From: Bacteroidota bacterium
GTDB lineage: Bacteria > Bacteroidota > Bacteroidia > Chitinophagales > LD1
Reading direction: 5' to 3'
Assembly (NCBI GenBank): GCA_947479455.1
Contig: CANJZE010000003.1
Coordinates: 146,956 to 210,955 of the forward strand
DNA length: 64,000 nt
Within the stretch, counting starts at the first letter, position 1; every line of letters begins with the position of its first letter. Of the stretch, positions 47,003 through 55,404 are shown one piece after another. Below the pieces are notes generated by a model that worked only from the letters and a program-made list of their open reading frames with translations, ran no database searches and was not told the origin of the DNA. Position numbers and translations under genes: made by a program.

Positions 47003-47045
47003 TTTAAGCAGGTTTTATGTTGTTTGTAGACTAAAAACAAGAGCA

Positions 47046-47471
47046 ATGGAAACTACAAACAAAACTAAAGTTACAGTAGAAGTTACGGTAACCGCACCTG
47101 TAGAAAAAGTATGGAAATAATGGACTACACCTGATCATATCTGCCGATGGAACACCGCATCACCTGACTGGCACACACCTCGTGCTGAAAATGATTTACG
47201 AGTTGGTGGCAAATTTACTTCGCGCATGGAAGCCAAAGACGGAAGCATGGGCTTTGACTTCTGCGGTGTTTACGATGAAGTTAAACCTAATGAACTGATT
47301 GCTTCAACTATGGGTGACGGGAGAAAGCTATCCGTTAGTTTTACCGCAGAAGGCAAATCAACAAAAGTGACCGAAACCTTCGAAGCAGAAAAAGAAAATC
47401 CGGTTGAAATGCAACGGATAGGATGGCAGGCTATTCTCAATAATTTCAAAAAATATACAGAGGAGAATTAG
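47046..47471 (+). pseudogene. AHSA1/SRPBCC-domain gene with an in-frame stop
   Basis: The frame from ATG 47046 reads KVTVEVTVTAPVEKVWK, stop, then WTTPDHICRWNTASPDWHTP and on to TAG 47471. The upstream and downstream parts belong to one AHSA1-type START-fold protein of about 140 residues. The TAA at 47118-47120 sits where relatives have Tyr (WKYWT), i.e. one base change TAT to TAA. The rest of the frame is intact, so the mutation is recent, or a sequencing error. Confidence 0.85.
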
Positions 47472-47489
47472 TAGGGAAAAGCATTTCGC

Positions 47490-48530
47490 TTACAAATTCA
47501 AATACTCGGCATCATCACTCACCGGATAACGCATCAGCATTTTAACGGCACGCTCCATAGTAAGGTCTTCGAAGAGTACTTTATAAATGGTTTGGAGTAA
47601 CGGAGCATTTATTCCTTCGTGGTCTACAATTAGTTTTGCAATTTTTACTGTGCGCACTCCTTCGGCTACTTCACCAAGTGAAGCAAGAATATCGTTGAGC
47701 TTCTCGCCTTTTGCAATGCGGTAACCCACCGTAAAGTTTCTCGATTTGGGTGATGAACAAGTAGCAATTAAATCGCCAATACCTGCCATACCAAGGAAGG
47801 AACGTTTATCTGCACCCAATGCGTGACCAATGTAAATCATCTCTGCCATGCCGCGGGTAACTAAAAGAGCTTTTGCATTTTCACCATAACCTAAACCACT
47901 CATAGCTCCTGCTGCAAGGGCAACGTAATTTTTTAAAACACCAGTGAGTTCAATACCGAGAATATCGCGCGTGCCGTATACTTGCAAGCGGTCGCTCTTT
48001 AAGGCAGCAACACCTTCTCTTATCACTTCATCAAAGCGACTTGCCACTACTGTTGCCGCGGGTTGTTTCTCCATCAATTCTAAAGCAAGGTTAGGTCCTG
48101 CAATACTTCCCACGCGCACAATTCCTGTTTCCTGTAAAATCAATTCGCTCATGGTTTTAATATCTTTCAAGCGAAGCGTTTTAGCATCGGCAGTTTCGAT
48201 ATCAAAATCGCAATGCAAACCTTTGGTGGTATGAATCATGATATGATCAGCACGTAGATAAGGCGAGAAATCACCAATCATGCTTTTAAAATACTGCGAA
48301 GGCACAGCAGGAAAAATCAAATAACACAACGAAGCCACCTGCTCCATTGATTCTGCTATTTGAATATTAGCATGTAAATCAAAGCCACGCACTTTTCTAT
48401 CGCGCGTCATTTGTGCTGCTATTTCTTTGTTGCGTTCATACAATAACACAGGTCCATTTTCGGCAAGCAAATTTGCTATTGCCGCACCAAAACTTCCTGC
48501 ACCTATAACGCCTACCGGTCTTGTTTCCAT
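47490..48530 (-). CDS. gpsA: Glycerol-3-phosphate dehydrogenase [NAD(P)+]
   Basis: A 346-residue enzyme supplying glycerol-3-phosphate for phospholipids. NAD motif VIGAGSFGAAIANLL, substrate segment SIAGPNLALEL, ELTGVLKNYVALAAGAMSGLGYG with the catalytic Lys, and GIGDLIATCSSPKSRN are present. It is next to a PlsB-like acyltransferase gene on the same strand, consistent with phospholipid synthesis. Confidence 0.95.
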   Translation of the reverse strand: METRPVGVIGAGSFGAAIANLLAENGPVLLYERNKEIAAQMTRDRKVRGFDLHANIQIAESMEQVASLCYLIFPAVPSQYFKSMIGDFSPYLRADHIMIHTTKGLHCDFDIETADAKTLRLKDIKTMSELILQETGIVRVGSIAGPNLALELMEKQPAATVVASRFDEVIREGVAALKSDRLQVYGTRDILGIELTGVLKNYVALAAGAMSGLGYGENAKALLVTRGMAEMIYIGHALGADKRSFLGMAGIGDLIATCSSPKSRNFTVGYRIAKGEKLNDILASLGEVAEGVRTVKIAKLIVDHEGINAPLLQTIYKVLFEDLTMERAVKMLMRYPVSDDAEYLNL

Positions 48531-48557
48531 TTTATAATTCTATCTTTTAAAACGAAA

Positions 48558-48620
48558 TGTCATGCTGAGCTTGTCGAAGCATTTTGCCTGATAAACCCTT
48601 CGACAAGCTCAGGGTGACAA
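48558..48620. repeat. REP-like palindrome
   Basis: TGTCATGCTGAGCTTGTCGA AG and CTTCGACAAGCTCAGGGTGA CA form a long hairpin around a 15-nt loop, between gpsA and the acyltransferase gene. It shares its core with 1997 and 46025. Confidence 0.75.
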
Positions 48621-48634
48621 TCTTTTTCTTTTTA

Positions 48635-50323
48635 TCAAATCAATTTCTCCAATCCATAACCTTCCAATCGATTATGATAATAGTAGAGCAATTTCAAATC
48701 TTCTGTTCCTATAAAATCTCCTTCTTTTGTCAATGGTGAAGCGGTGTGATACAAATTAATATTGCGCATACCGTGGTCAATAATTTTATCTACGTTCCAT
48801 CTTAACTCGGGCGAAATTTGAACTTCCTTTTGTTCGTTCAACACTTTCAATCGCTCTTTCAATTCGTTGACTTTTTCTGTAACCTCTGCATAAGGAAGCG
48901 AAATTTCATTGGCCGGTGTACGCAACAGCGTAAATAAATCGTAGCCTGTATATTTCTTTTTTAGCAATTCAAACACGGTGAAACAAACCAAATGGCTAGT
49001 GAGCACCACATTGTAACGATGGTAATTTTCTACAATTCTTTCACCCAATATTTTAGTGTATTCCGCATCGCGCTGCTCATCATCTTTCAATTCGCCATTA
49101 GTCATGAAATAATTCTTGACGTGAATCTTTTGACCAAGATGATTATGGCTTTCTCCTTCCGCATCAACTTTGTTTCCGAGTACGTCCATTACATCGCCAA
49201 ACGAAACAGAGAGCGATGACGAAGCCGAAAGAAACTTATAAATAAACCGAACGAGTTTAAACGAAGTAGAGTATTCATCATTCTCTCTAAAAAATTTTTC
49301 CTTTCCTGTTTCTGCTAAATAATCATTAATCAATCCTTGCGCTTCAAGAACGAAATGATAATTGATAACACAAGGCACCACAAAAAGTTTAGGCGCAGTT
49401 TCCTCAGGAAAGTTTTTGTAGTGAAGTTTCTGTGCTTCAATAGCCGTTCCCAGCAATCCCAATTTTAATTTGGATTCTAATTGACCCGAACGCGAACGTG
49501 TGCCACCGGGAAAAAAAATACTATGCGCTCCGCGCTGCAAGGCAACTGTGGAATAAAGTTTCAGTGTTTCAAGATAGACGGTATTCTTTTTTCTGCGGTC
49601 GAGTTTGTAAGCACCTAAACGGCTCATAAAAAACGAAAGCAAGCCGATACTAAAAAGATTGAGACCCGCGCCATAAGTAAAAGCAGGCAAACCCATTTCA
49701 TTCAACAACCAACCCACCATAATAGAATCCATATTGCTGAAGTGTGTAGGCACAACCACCACTGTTCCTTTAGTAGAAAGGTGACGTATCTTTTCTACAT
49801 CACCTGTAATAGGAATCTTTTCATGAATCGTTCTTACGTTTCCTGCAAAGGTCTTAAACCATTTTCCGGGTGCTGCTGCCAACACTCTTCCGAAAAATTG
49901 CGGAAGAATAGCACGCGCAAATCCAAACGCCCGTGGACTAAAGTCCCCTACAATTTCGTTCGCGTAGCGGTCAATTATTTCTTCAAGTAATTCAGTTTCA
50001 GTAATAGTAGAGTTGCTGTCGAGCTGTTCAATCTTAATCAGTTTGCTCTTAATACTGCTCCAGAATTTAGCTTCATCAGGCGGGTCGGCTTTCCAGGGTT
50101 TGCCTGTTAAGCGAATGCGTTCCTGATAAAGCACTTTAGCTAATTCTTCGCGCAAAGCTTTTGAAGTATTGAAGCGTGCGGTAATTTTTTCGCGCACCCT
50201 TGCTTTTACTTCTTCTACGAAACTTTCCTTATCGGTACTAAGCCGCGCAATAGGCCAGTCGTTTACATTTTCAATTACGTAAGGCAGGGGATAGTCGGAA
50301 CTCTTGTATTCTCTTCGGCTCAT
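48635..50323 (-). CDS. PlsB-like glycerol-3-phosphate acyltransferase
   Basis: A 562-residue acyltransferase. The catalytic HxxxxD motif is in VVPTHFSNMDSIMVG and the phosphate-binding motif in FFPGGTRSRSGQLESKLKLG, with PCVINYHFVLEA further on. The length and N-terminal helical domain resemble PlsB-type enzymes acylating glycerol-3-phosphate. The neighbouring gpsA makes the substrate. Confidence 0.85.
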   Translation of the reverse strand: MSRREYKSSDYPLPYVIENVNDWPIARLSTDKESFVEEVKARVREKITARFNTSKALREELAKVLYQERIRLTGKPWKADPPDEAKFWSSIKSKLIKIEQLDSNSTITETELLEEIIDRYANEIVGDFSPRAFGFARAILPQFFGRVLAAAPGKWFKTFAGNVRTIHEKIPITGDVEKIRHLSTKGTVVVVPTHFSNMDSIMVGWLLNEMGLPAFTYGAGLNLFSIGLLSFFMSRLGAYKLDRRKKNTVYLETLKLYSTVALQRGAHSIFFPGGTRSRSGQLESKLKLGLLGTAIEAQKLHYKNFPEETAPKLFVVPCVINYHFVLEAQGLINDYLAETGKEKFFRENDEYSTSFKLVRFIYKFLSASSSLSVSFGDVMDVLGNKVDAEGESHNHLGQKIHVKNYFMTNGELKDDEQRDAEYTKILGERIVENYHRYNVVLTSHLVCFTVFELLKKKYTGYDLFTLLRTPANEISLPYAEVTEKVNELKERLKVLNEQKEVQISPELRWNVDKIIDHGMRNINLYHTASPLTKEGDFIGTEDLKLLYYYHNRLEGYGLEKLI

Positions 50324-50450
50324 ATCAATTTCATTTCAATCGGTTTAAAAGTAAAATAATTAGCCAATCTGATAATCTGCAAATGAAGAACTGCAATATT
50401 AAATCTTCAATCTTAATTCTTGATTATACTTGCGCCTTCAAAAAATAACC

Positions 50451-51599
50451 ATGGAAAGAACGATTTACAACGAAGAGCAAAAACTGTTTCAGCAAAGTGT
50501 GCGCGACTTTGTAGCCAAAGAAGTTACTCCCAATAATGCTAAATGGGAAAAAGCACAAATGGTAAGTCGCGAAAGCTGGCTGAAGTTTGGTGAAGCAGGT
50601 TTCTTATGTATGCAAATTGATGAAGAATATGGCGGCTTGGGCATAAAAGATTTTCGTTACAACGCTATCATCACCGAAGAATTGGGAAGAACAGGTGCTG
50701 CGGGTCCTGCGGTGGGGTATCCTTTGCATTCAGATATTGTAGCGCCCTACATTGACCATTACGGAACCGATGCCACAAAGAAAAAATATTTGCCCAAGCT
50801 GATTAGCGGAGAATGGATTGCCGCTATTGCTATGACAGAACCCGGTGCAGGAAGCGATTTACAAAACATTCGCACCACTGCCGTTGATAAAGGAGATTAT
50901 TATTTAGTTAACGGTTCAAAAACATTTATCACCAACGGTTACCTGAGCGATGTAGTAGTTACCGCTGTAAAAACAGACCCTACCAAAGGAGCAAAAGGAA
51001 CTTCGTTACTTCTTCTAGATACCAGCATGAAAGGTTTTACCAAAGGAAAACCATTTGAGAAAATAGGATTACACGCGCAGGATACCTGTGAATTATTTTT
51101 TGAAAATGTAGAAGTGCCTAAAGCTAATTTGCTGGGCAAAGAAGGCGAAGGATTTAAATACATGATGACCGAACTTTCGCAAGAGCGTTTAGTGGTTGGT
51201 CTTTCGGCCATTGCTGCAGCCGAAGGTGTGCTCGAAAAAACAGTGCAATACACAAAAGAAAGAATGGCATTTGGAAAACCAATTTCTGAATTGCAAAACA
51301 CCCGTTTCAAACTAGCTGAAGTAGCCACCGAAGTTACTATTGGCAGAAGCTTTGCCGACCGCTGTGTTGAACTGCACACTGAAAAAAAACTCGACCAGTC
51401 AACCGCTTCAATGTGCAAATACTGGTTGACAGAATTGCAAGGCAAAGCAGCCGATGAATGTTTGCAACTGCATGGCGGTTACGGATACATTTGGGAGTAT
51501 GCAGTAGCACGTGCCTGGGCCGATGCCCGTGTGCAACGCATTTATGCAGGCACCAACGAAATAATGAAAGAGTTGATTGCACGGAATGTGTTGAAGTAA
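50451..51599 (+). CDS. Acyl-CoA dehydrogenase
   Basis: About 382 residues from ATG 50451, the normal length for the family. FAD/substrate signature AMTEPGAGSDLQNIRT, the QERLVVGLSAIAAAEG segment, and QLHGGYGYIWEYAVARAWADARVQRIYAGTNEIMKELI carry the C-terminal family signature. It oxidises acyl-CoA in beta-oxidation or amino-acid breakdown; chain length is not readable. A hairpin terminator follows. Confidence 0.95.
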   Translation: MERTIYNEEQKLFQQSVRDFVAKEVTPNNAKWEKAQMVSRESWLKFGEAGFLCMQIDEEYGGLGIKDFRYNAIITEELGRTGAAGPAVGYPLHSDIVAPYIDHYGTDATKKKYLPKLISGEWIAAIAMTEPGAGSDLQNIRTTAVDKGDYYLVNGSKTFITNGYLSDVVVTAVKTDPTKGAKGTSLLLLDTSMKGFTKGKPFEKIGLHAQDTCELFFENVEVPKANLLGKEGEGFKYMMTELSQERLVVGLSAIAAAEGVLEKTVQYTKERMAFGKPISELQNTRFKLAEVATEVTIGRSFADRCVELHTEKKLDQSTASMCKYWLTELQGKAADECLQLHGGYGYIWEYAVARAWADARVQRIYAGTNEIMKELIARNVLK

Positions 51600-51642
51600 A
51601 TAAATAGACAATAGACTTTAGACACGAGACATTAGACAAAAC

Positions 51643-51678
51643 AAAAATGCCGTTACGAAAATTCGTAACGGCATTTTT
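51643..51678. terminator. Bidirectional intrinsic terminator
   Basis: AAAAATGCCGTTACGAA and its exact reverse complement TTCGTAACGGCATTTTT around a 2-nt centre; a perfect 17-bp stem between two convergent genes. Confidence 0.9.
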
Positions 51679-51700
51679 GTTTTTATTCCCCAATAGATTC

Positions 51701-52147
51701 TTACAGTTTTTTTACACGCACAGCATTCATGCCTTTAGGTCCACGCTCCACTTCAAAACTAACGGCATCGTTTTCTTTAATGTTTTCGAGAAAACTGTTT
51801 ACATGCACAAAAAACTCTGCTCCTGTATTTTGCTCTGCAATAAACCCAAAGCCTTTATCGGTATTGAAAAATTTTACCCTCCCGCTTCTTATGGCGTCAA
51901 CGGTTTCTTTTTCTCTTTTAGGCACTCCAATTTCAATAGTGCTGGCATCTATCACTTTTTTCTTGCGCGGGTCAGGCGGAGTATTAGTAATGTTTCCGTA
52001 TTCATCTACATAGGCAAGCATACTTTCAAAACTGGTGTCTTGCGGATTGGCTTTACGCGCCTCCATCTTCTCCTGTTTTTCTTGTCGTTTCTTTAACCGG
52101 TTTTTTTCTAAATCTTTTTTACCGAAAGTTTGCTGCGATTTTGCCAT
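51701..52147 (-). CDS. Cold-shock domain protein with basic N-terminal extension
   Basis: About 148 residues from ATG 52147. The C-terminal 65 residues are a cold-shock domain with RNP1 (GFGFIAEQ) and RNP2-like (EFFVHVNSF) motifs. The N-terminal 80 residues are highly charged (KKDLEKNRLKKRQEKQEKMEARK), probably an unstructured or helical RNA-binding extension. The layout is common in Bacteroidota. Confidence 0.88.
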   Translation of the reverse strand: MAKSQQTFGKKDLEKNRLKKRQEKQEKMEARKANPQDTSFESMLAYVDEYGNITNTPPDPRKKKVIDASTIEIGVPKREKETVDAIRSGRVKFFNTDKGFGFIAEQNTGAEFFVHVNSFLENIKENDAVSFEVERGPKGMNAVRVKKL

Positions 52148-52318
52148 ACTATTTTTTTCTTGAAGGTGCAATAAAACGTTTTAATTGTTTATTACCATAC
52201 TCAAGTTTTAAAACCTATTGGTTTGGTACAATTTTTTACCGGTATTCATAGGAACAAGAAATTGCGGTTATCCGCACAGGATGATATTTGTAATAGCAAA
52301 ATTTTTATTTTTAGAACG

Positions 52319-53458
52319 ATGAAATGGACAGCCCAACCTATTATTCACAAAAACGAATCACGCATAGCTTTGCATTTTGAGTTTAGCAAAGATGCGAATA
52401 TGCGGGTGCGGAATTTGGCCGGTGTCAAGTGGAGCAACTCATTAAAAGCTTGGCACCTCCCGGATAACGAGGAGTATAGAAAACGGTTTAAACTAACACC
52501 TACTACTTTATTACCTGCGGTTAGCGGAATGATACAAAACCAAGAACCGCATCGCGTTCTTAAACCAGTTGAAAAAAAAATTGACCGAGGTCAACTTACG
52601 ACAGTTAGTATAAACAAAGTAGAAGAATTTAAACGCTGGTTGCGAAGTAGAAGGTACAGCGAAAACACCATAAAAACATATACCGAAGCGCTACTAACAT
52701 TTCTAAAATTTCACTATCAAAAACCAATTGCAGAAATCAACAATGACGATGTAATTGCCTTTAACAACGAATTTGTTGTGAAACATAATTTATCTGCCTC
52801 CTATCAAAATCAGGTTGTAAATGCCATTAAACTTTTTTTCAAAAAAATAGAAAACAGTGTGCTGAATATTGAATTGGTTCATCGGCCTAAAAAATACAAT
52901 CCTTTGCCTAAGGTACTAGCGCTAGAGGAAGTTGCCATGATTTTAAACGCTTTGGAAAACATTAAACACAAATGTATGCTCAGCCTGATTTATTCAGCCG
53001 GATTGCGCAGAAGTGAGTTACTTAGTATGAAAATAGGAAGCGTAAACAGTAAGCGAATGGAATTGTTTATTACGCATTCCAAAGGCAGAAAAGATAGAGT
53101 AGTGCCGTTGAGTGAAACGGTTTTAAAGTTGCTGCGCGAATATTATAAAACCTACAAACCCAAAGATTATCTTTTTGAAGGGCAGACAGGCGACCAATAC
53201 AACGAAAGAAGCCTTGCGCTAGTATTGAAGAATGCTTGCGATAAAGCAGGCATTAAGAAAGCGGTGAACTTGCATATGCTTCGACATAGTTACGCTACTC
53301 ACTTGTTAGAAACGGGTACAGATTTGCGTTATATACAAGAGTTACTCGGTCACAAAAGCAGTAGAACTACAGAAATTTATACGCACGTAAGTAATCGCTC
53401 AATTAATAAAATCAAGAGCCCTCTAGATAAACTGGACATAAAAATTAAAGGAGATTGA
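52319..53458 (+). CDS. Tyrosine recombinase, putative integrase of the cassette array
   Basis: A 379-residue site-specific recombinase from ATG 52319. Catalytic residues are visible: R230 (SAGLRRSE), K255/K258 (SKGRKDR), H319-x-x-R322 (HMLRHS), H345 (LLGH) and Y354 (EIYTHV). A SAM-like core-binding domain is at about 98-180. The extra N-terminal domain (1-75; FEFSKDANMRVRNLAGVKWS then LKAWHLP) recalls a HARP-like fold. The IntI-specific insert between boxes I and II is absent, so it is XerC/D-like. It is followed on the same strand, 82 nt after the stop, by the first cassette boundary. Function as the array integrase is inferred. Confidence 0.88.
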   Translation: MKWTAQPIIHKNESRIALHFEFSKDANMRVRNLAGVKWSNSLKAWHLPDNEEYRKRFKLTPTTLLPAVSGMIQNQEPHRVLKPVEKKIDRGQLTTVSINKVEEFKRWLRSRRYSENTIKTYTEALLTFLKFHYQKPIAEINNDDVIAFNNEFVVKHNLSASYQNQVVNAIKLFFKKIENSVLNIELVHRPKKYNPLPKVLALEEVAMILNALENIKHKCMLSLIYSAGLRRSELLSMKIGSVNSKRMELFITHSKGRKDRVVPLSETVLKLLREYYKTYKPKDYLFEGQTGDQYNERSLALVLKNACDKAGIKKAVNLHMLRHSYATHLLETGTDLRYIQELLGHKSSRTTEIYTHVSNRSINKIKSPLDKLDIKIKGD

Positions 53459-53472
53459 AAAACGGAAAAAGT

Positions 53473-53511
53473 TCCTCCTATATTCGTTTTGCTATAAATA
53501 GGAGGAGTTTT
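53473..53511 (+). terminator. Hairpin between the recombinase and attI-like point
   Basis: TCCTCCTAT / ATAGGAGGA stem followed by a run of T. An almost perfect palindrome, AGGAGGTTTAAACTTCCT, follows (53513-53530). Either may terminate the recombinase transcript or serve as a recombinase-binding arm next to the integration point. Confidence 0.55.
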
Positions 53512-53540
53512 TAGGAGGTTTAAACTTCCTCTATAAGTAA

Positions 53541-53549
53541 GTTAGCGGT
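53541..53549 (+). other. attI-like recombination point
   Basis: GTTAGCGGT is the exact reverse complement of R'' of the first attC-like site (ACCGCTAAC, 54283-54291). It lacks the left half of an attC site. This is what an integron attachment site looks like after a cassette has inserted at G^TT. Confidence 0.75.
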
Positions 53550-53575
53550 CATTGTAAATTAAACATCACCTTAAA

Positions 53576-54274
53576 ATGAAAAGCAAAAAAACAATTGAAA
53601 TCTTAGTTATAGTAAATGCAGTAATATTTTGCTTAGCAAGTTGTAATAATAATGTAAAGACTAACGTAGTCAATTCTAAAAATGAAATGAATATTATGAC
53701 AGATGAAAACCTTTCAGAAATTACTATTGGAAAACAAATATGGTTGGGTAATAACTTAAATGTTATTGTATTTAAAAATGGAGACACAATCCCAGAGGCA
53801 AGGACAAATGAAGAGTGGCAAAAAGCTGGGAAGGAAGGGAAACCTGCTTGGTGTTTTTATAATAATGAAAAAGAAACCGCTAAACAATATGGTAAACATT
53901 ATAATTGGTTTGCAGTTAATGACCCAAGAGGTTTAGCACCGGATGGATGGTTAATTCCCTCAGATGAAGATTGGTCAACCTTAGAAGAATTTTTGGGAGG
54001 AGAAAAGATTGCTGGCACTAAAATTAAAAGTTCAAGCAATTGGGTTGAAAATAGAAATGGAACGAACGAAACAAAATTTACTGCTAATCCAAGCGGAGGA
54101 AGAAGTTATGATGGATTATTTGACGGTATTGGTTGGGGTGCTGGTTGGTGGTGCTCTTCAACCTACGATAATGAAAATGCACTATTACGTAGTGTAAGAT
54201 TTGACGACAATGAGATACACCGTGGTATAGTGAGTAAACAATCTGGAATGCCTGTAAGATGTATAAAAAAATAG
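53576..54274 (+). CDS. Cassette 1: FISUMP-domain lipoprotein
   Basis: A 232-residue lipoprotein (lipobox CLASC). The mature part is a Fibrobacter succinogenes major-paralogous domain: GKQIWLGNNLN, GKHYNWFAVNDPRGLAPDGWLIPSDEDW, WWCSSTYDN and SGMPVRCIK. Such domains occur in many secreted Bacteroidota proteins; their role is unclear. The gene starts 35 nt after the attI-like point and ends 9 nt before attC-like site 1, filling the cassette. Confidence 0.85.
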   Translation: MKSKKTIEILVIVNAVIFCLASCNNNVKTNVVNSKNEMNIMTDENLSEITIGKQIWLGNNLNVIVFKNGDTIPEARTNEEWQKAGKEGKPAWCFYNNEKETAKQYGKHYNWFAVNDPRGLAPDGWLIPSDEDWSTLEEFLGGEKIAGTKIKSSSNWVENRNGTNETKFTANPSGGRSYDGLFDGIGWGAGWWCSSTYDNENALLRSVRFDDNEIHRGIVSKQSGMPVRCIKK

Positions 54275-54282
54275 AACAACGA

Positions 54283-54418
54283 ACCGCTAACACGGGTTTG
54301 GCAAAAGTGGCGGTTCAGTTCTCCGCAGACACATTTGTGATTAATCAAAGCTTTGTTCTCCGCATCAACATTTGTGGTGGAAATCGCCACCTTCGCCAAG
54401 CCCGAAACCGTTAGCGGC
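54283..54418 (+). repeat. attC-like site 1
   Basis: 136 nt. R'' ACCGCTAAC, R' GTTAGCGGC at 54410. Inner stem CGGGTTTGGCAAAAGTGGCG pairs with the arm ending at 54404, with A facing AAACC as an asymmetric bulge. Loop motifs TTTGTG, TTTGTT and TTTGTG have their first G at 54337, 54355 and 54374. Confidence 0.85.
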
Positions 54419-54448
54419 AAATTTATAAACACTTCAAACAACAATAAA

Positions 54449-55228
54449 ATGATTGAGAAATTAATCAACCTACCGAGCCCTCTTCAAATTTTGATGGACC
54501 CAGCATCCATAATTGTGATAAGTATCTTTATCGTTCTTATGATTGCCGAAGAGTTATTTCCAGGCAGACCTTTACCAAAAATCAAACACTGGAAAATAAA
54601 AGGGATATTAGCATTTGTAATTTATTTTTTTCTTTCAACCTACCTGCCGATGTTTTGGAATGACACACTTGCGCAATACCAACTCATTGATATGTCATTC
54701 TTGGGTGATTTTGGAGGAGCATTTGTCGCATTATTGATTTATGAATTTGGGGTATACATCTGGCATCGATCAATGCATAAAAGTAATTTTCTATGGCGGA
54801 TATTTCATCAAATGCATCACAGTGCCGAACGTGTAGATACTTATGGTGCTTTCTTTTTTAGCCCAATGGACATGATAGGTTTCACACTCTTAACAAGCCT
54901 TGCATTGGTCGTAGCAGGCGGATTTACTGTTCAAGCAACAATTTATGCGATTTACGGAGCAACATTTCTGGCAGTAATTCAACATGCAAATATTAAGACA
55001 CCGCAATGGATGGGATATATATTTCAAAGACCCGAATCGCATTCTGTTCATCATGCAAAAGGTGTTCATGCATTCAACTATTCCGATCTTCCTCTTTTTG
55101 ATATTATTCTAGGAACTTTCAATAACCCAAAAGAATTTGCAAGTGAAACAGGCTTTTATAAGGGAGCATCTACACGAATTGTGGAAATGATGATGTTTAA
55201 AGATATAAATAATGATAGTAAAACATAG
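54449..55228 (+). CDS. Cassette 2: fatty acid hydroxylase / sterol desaturase family membrane enzyme
   Basis: A 259-residue membrane protein with the three di-iron histidine clusters H106xxxH110 (HRSMH), H120xxH123H124 (HQMHH) and H198xxH201H202 (HSVHH). Several hydrophobic helices surround them. The family hydroxylates or desaturates lipids using O2. The frame is open from 54353, but those 32 extra codons lie inside attC-like site 1, so ATG 54449 (MIEKLINLPS) is the start. Confidence 0.9.
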   Translation: MIEKLINLPSPLQILMDPASIIVISIFIVLMIAEELFPGRPLPKIKHWKIKGILAFVIYFFLSTYLPMFWNDTLAQYQLIDMSFLGDFGGAFVALLIYEFGVYIWHRSMHKSNFLWRIFHQMHHSAERVDTYGAFFFSPMDMIGFTLLTSLALVVAGGFTVQATIYAIYGATFLAVIQHANIKTPQWMGYIFQRPESHSVHHAKGVHAFNYSDLPLFDIILGTFNNPKEFASETGFYKGASTRIVEMMMFKDINNDSKT

Positions 55229-55247
55229 CAGGGAAACAAGTAAATCA

Positions 55248-55383
55248 GCCGCTAACACGGGTTTGGCAAAAGTGGCGGTTCAGTGCCCCGCAGACACATT
55301 TGTGATTGATCAAAGTTTGGTTATCCGCATCAACATTTGTAGTGAAAATCGCCACCTTCGCCAAGCCCGAAACCGTTAGCTGC
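55248..55383 (+). repeat. attC-like site 2
   Basis: 136 nt. R'' GCCGCTAAC, R' GTTAGCTGC at 55375. Nearly identical to site 1 in both arms and loop. R' is a mismatch to its own R'' but an exact complement of R'' of site 3. Confidence 0.85.
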
Positions 55384-55404
55384 AACCTTGACAGACAACA
55401 TATA

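Noticed and set aside
51647-52096. 149-codon plus-strand ORF opposite the cold-shock gene
   Set aside because: It runs through a perfect terminator hairpin and mirrors the cold-shock coding sequence; Phe/Ser-rich shadow.
54353-54448. N-terminal extension of the cassette 2 enzyme (32 codons)
   Set aside because: The codons lie inside attC-like site 1. The same peptide pattern (ASTFVV, FAKPETVS) appears before the cassette 3 gene only because site 2 has the same DNA.
55306-55404. N-terminal extension of the cassette 3 hydrolase
   Set aside because: Encoded by attC-like site 2; the signal peptide starts after ATG 55405.
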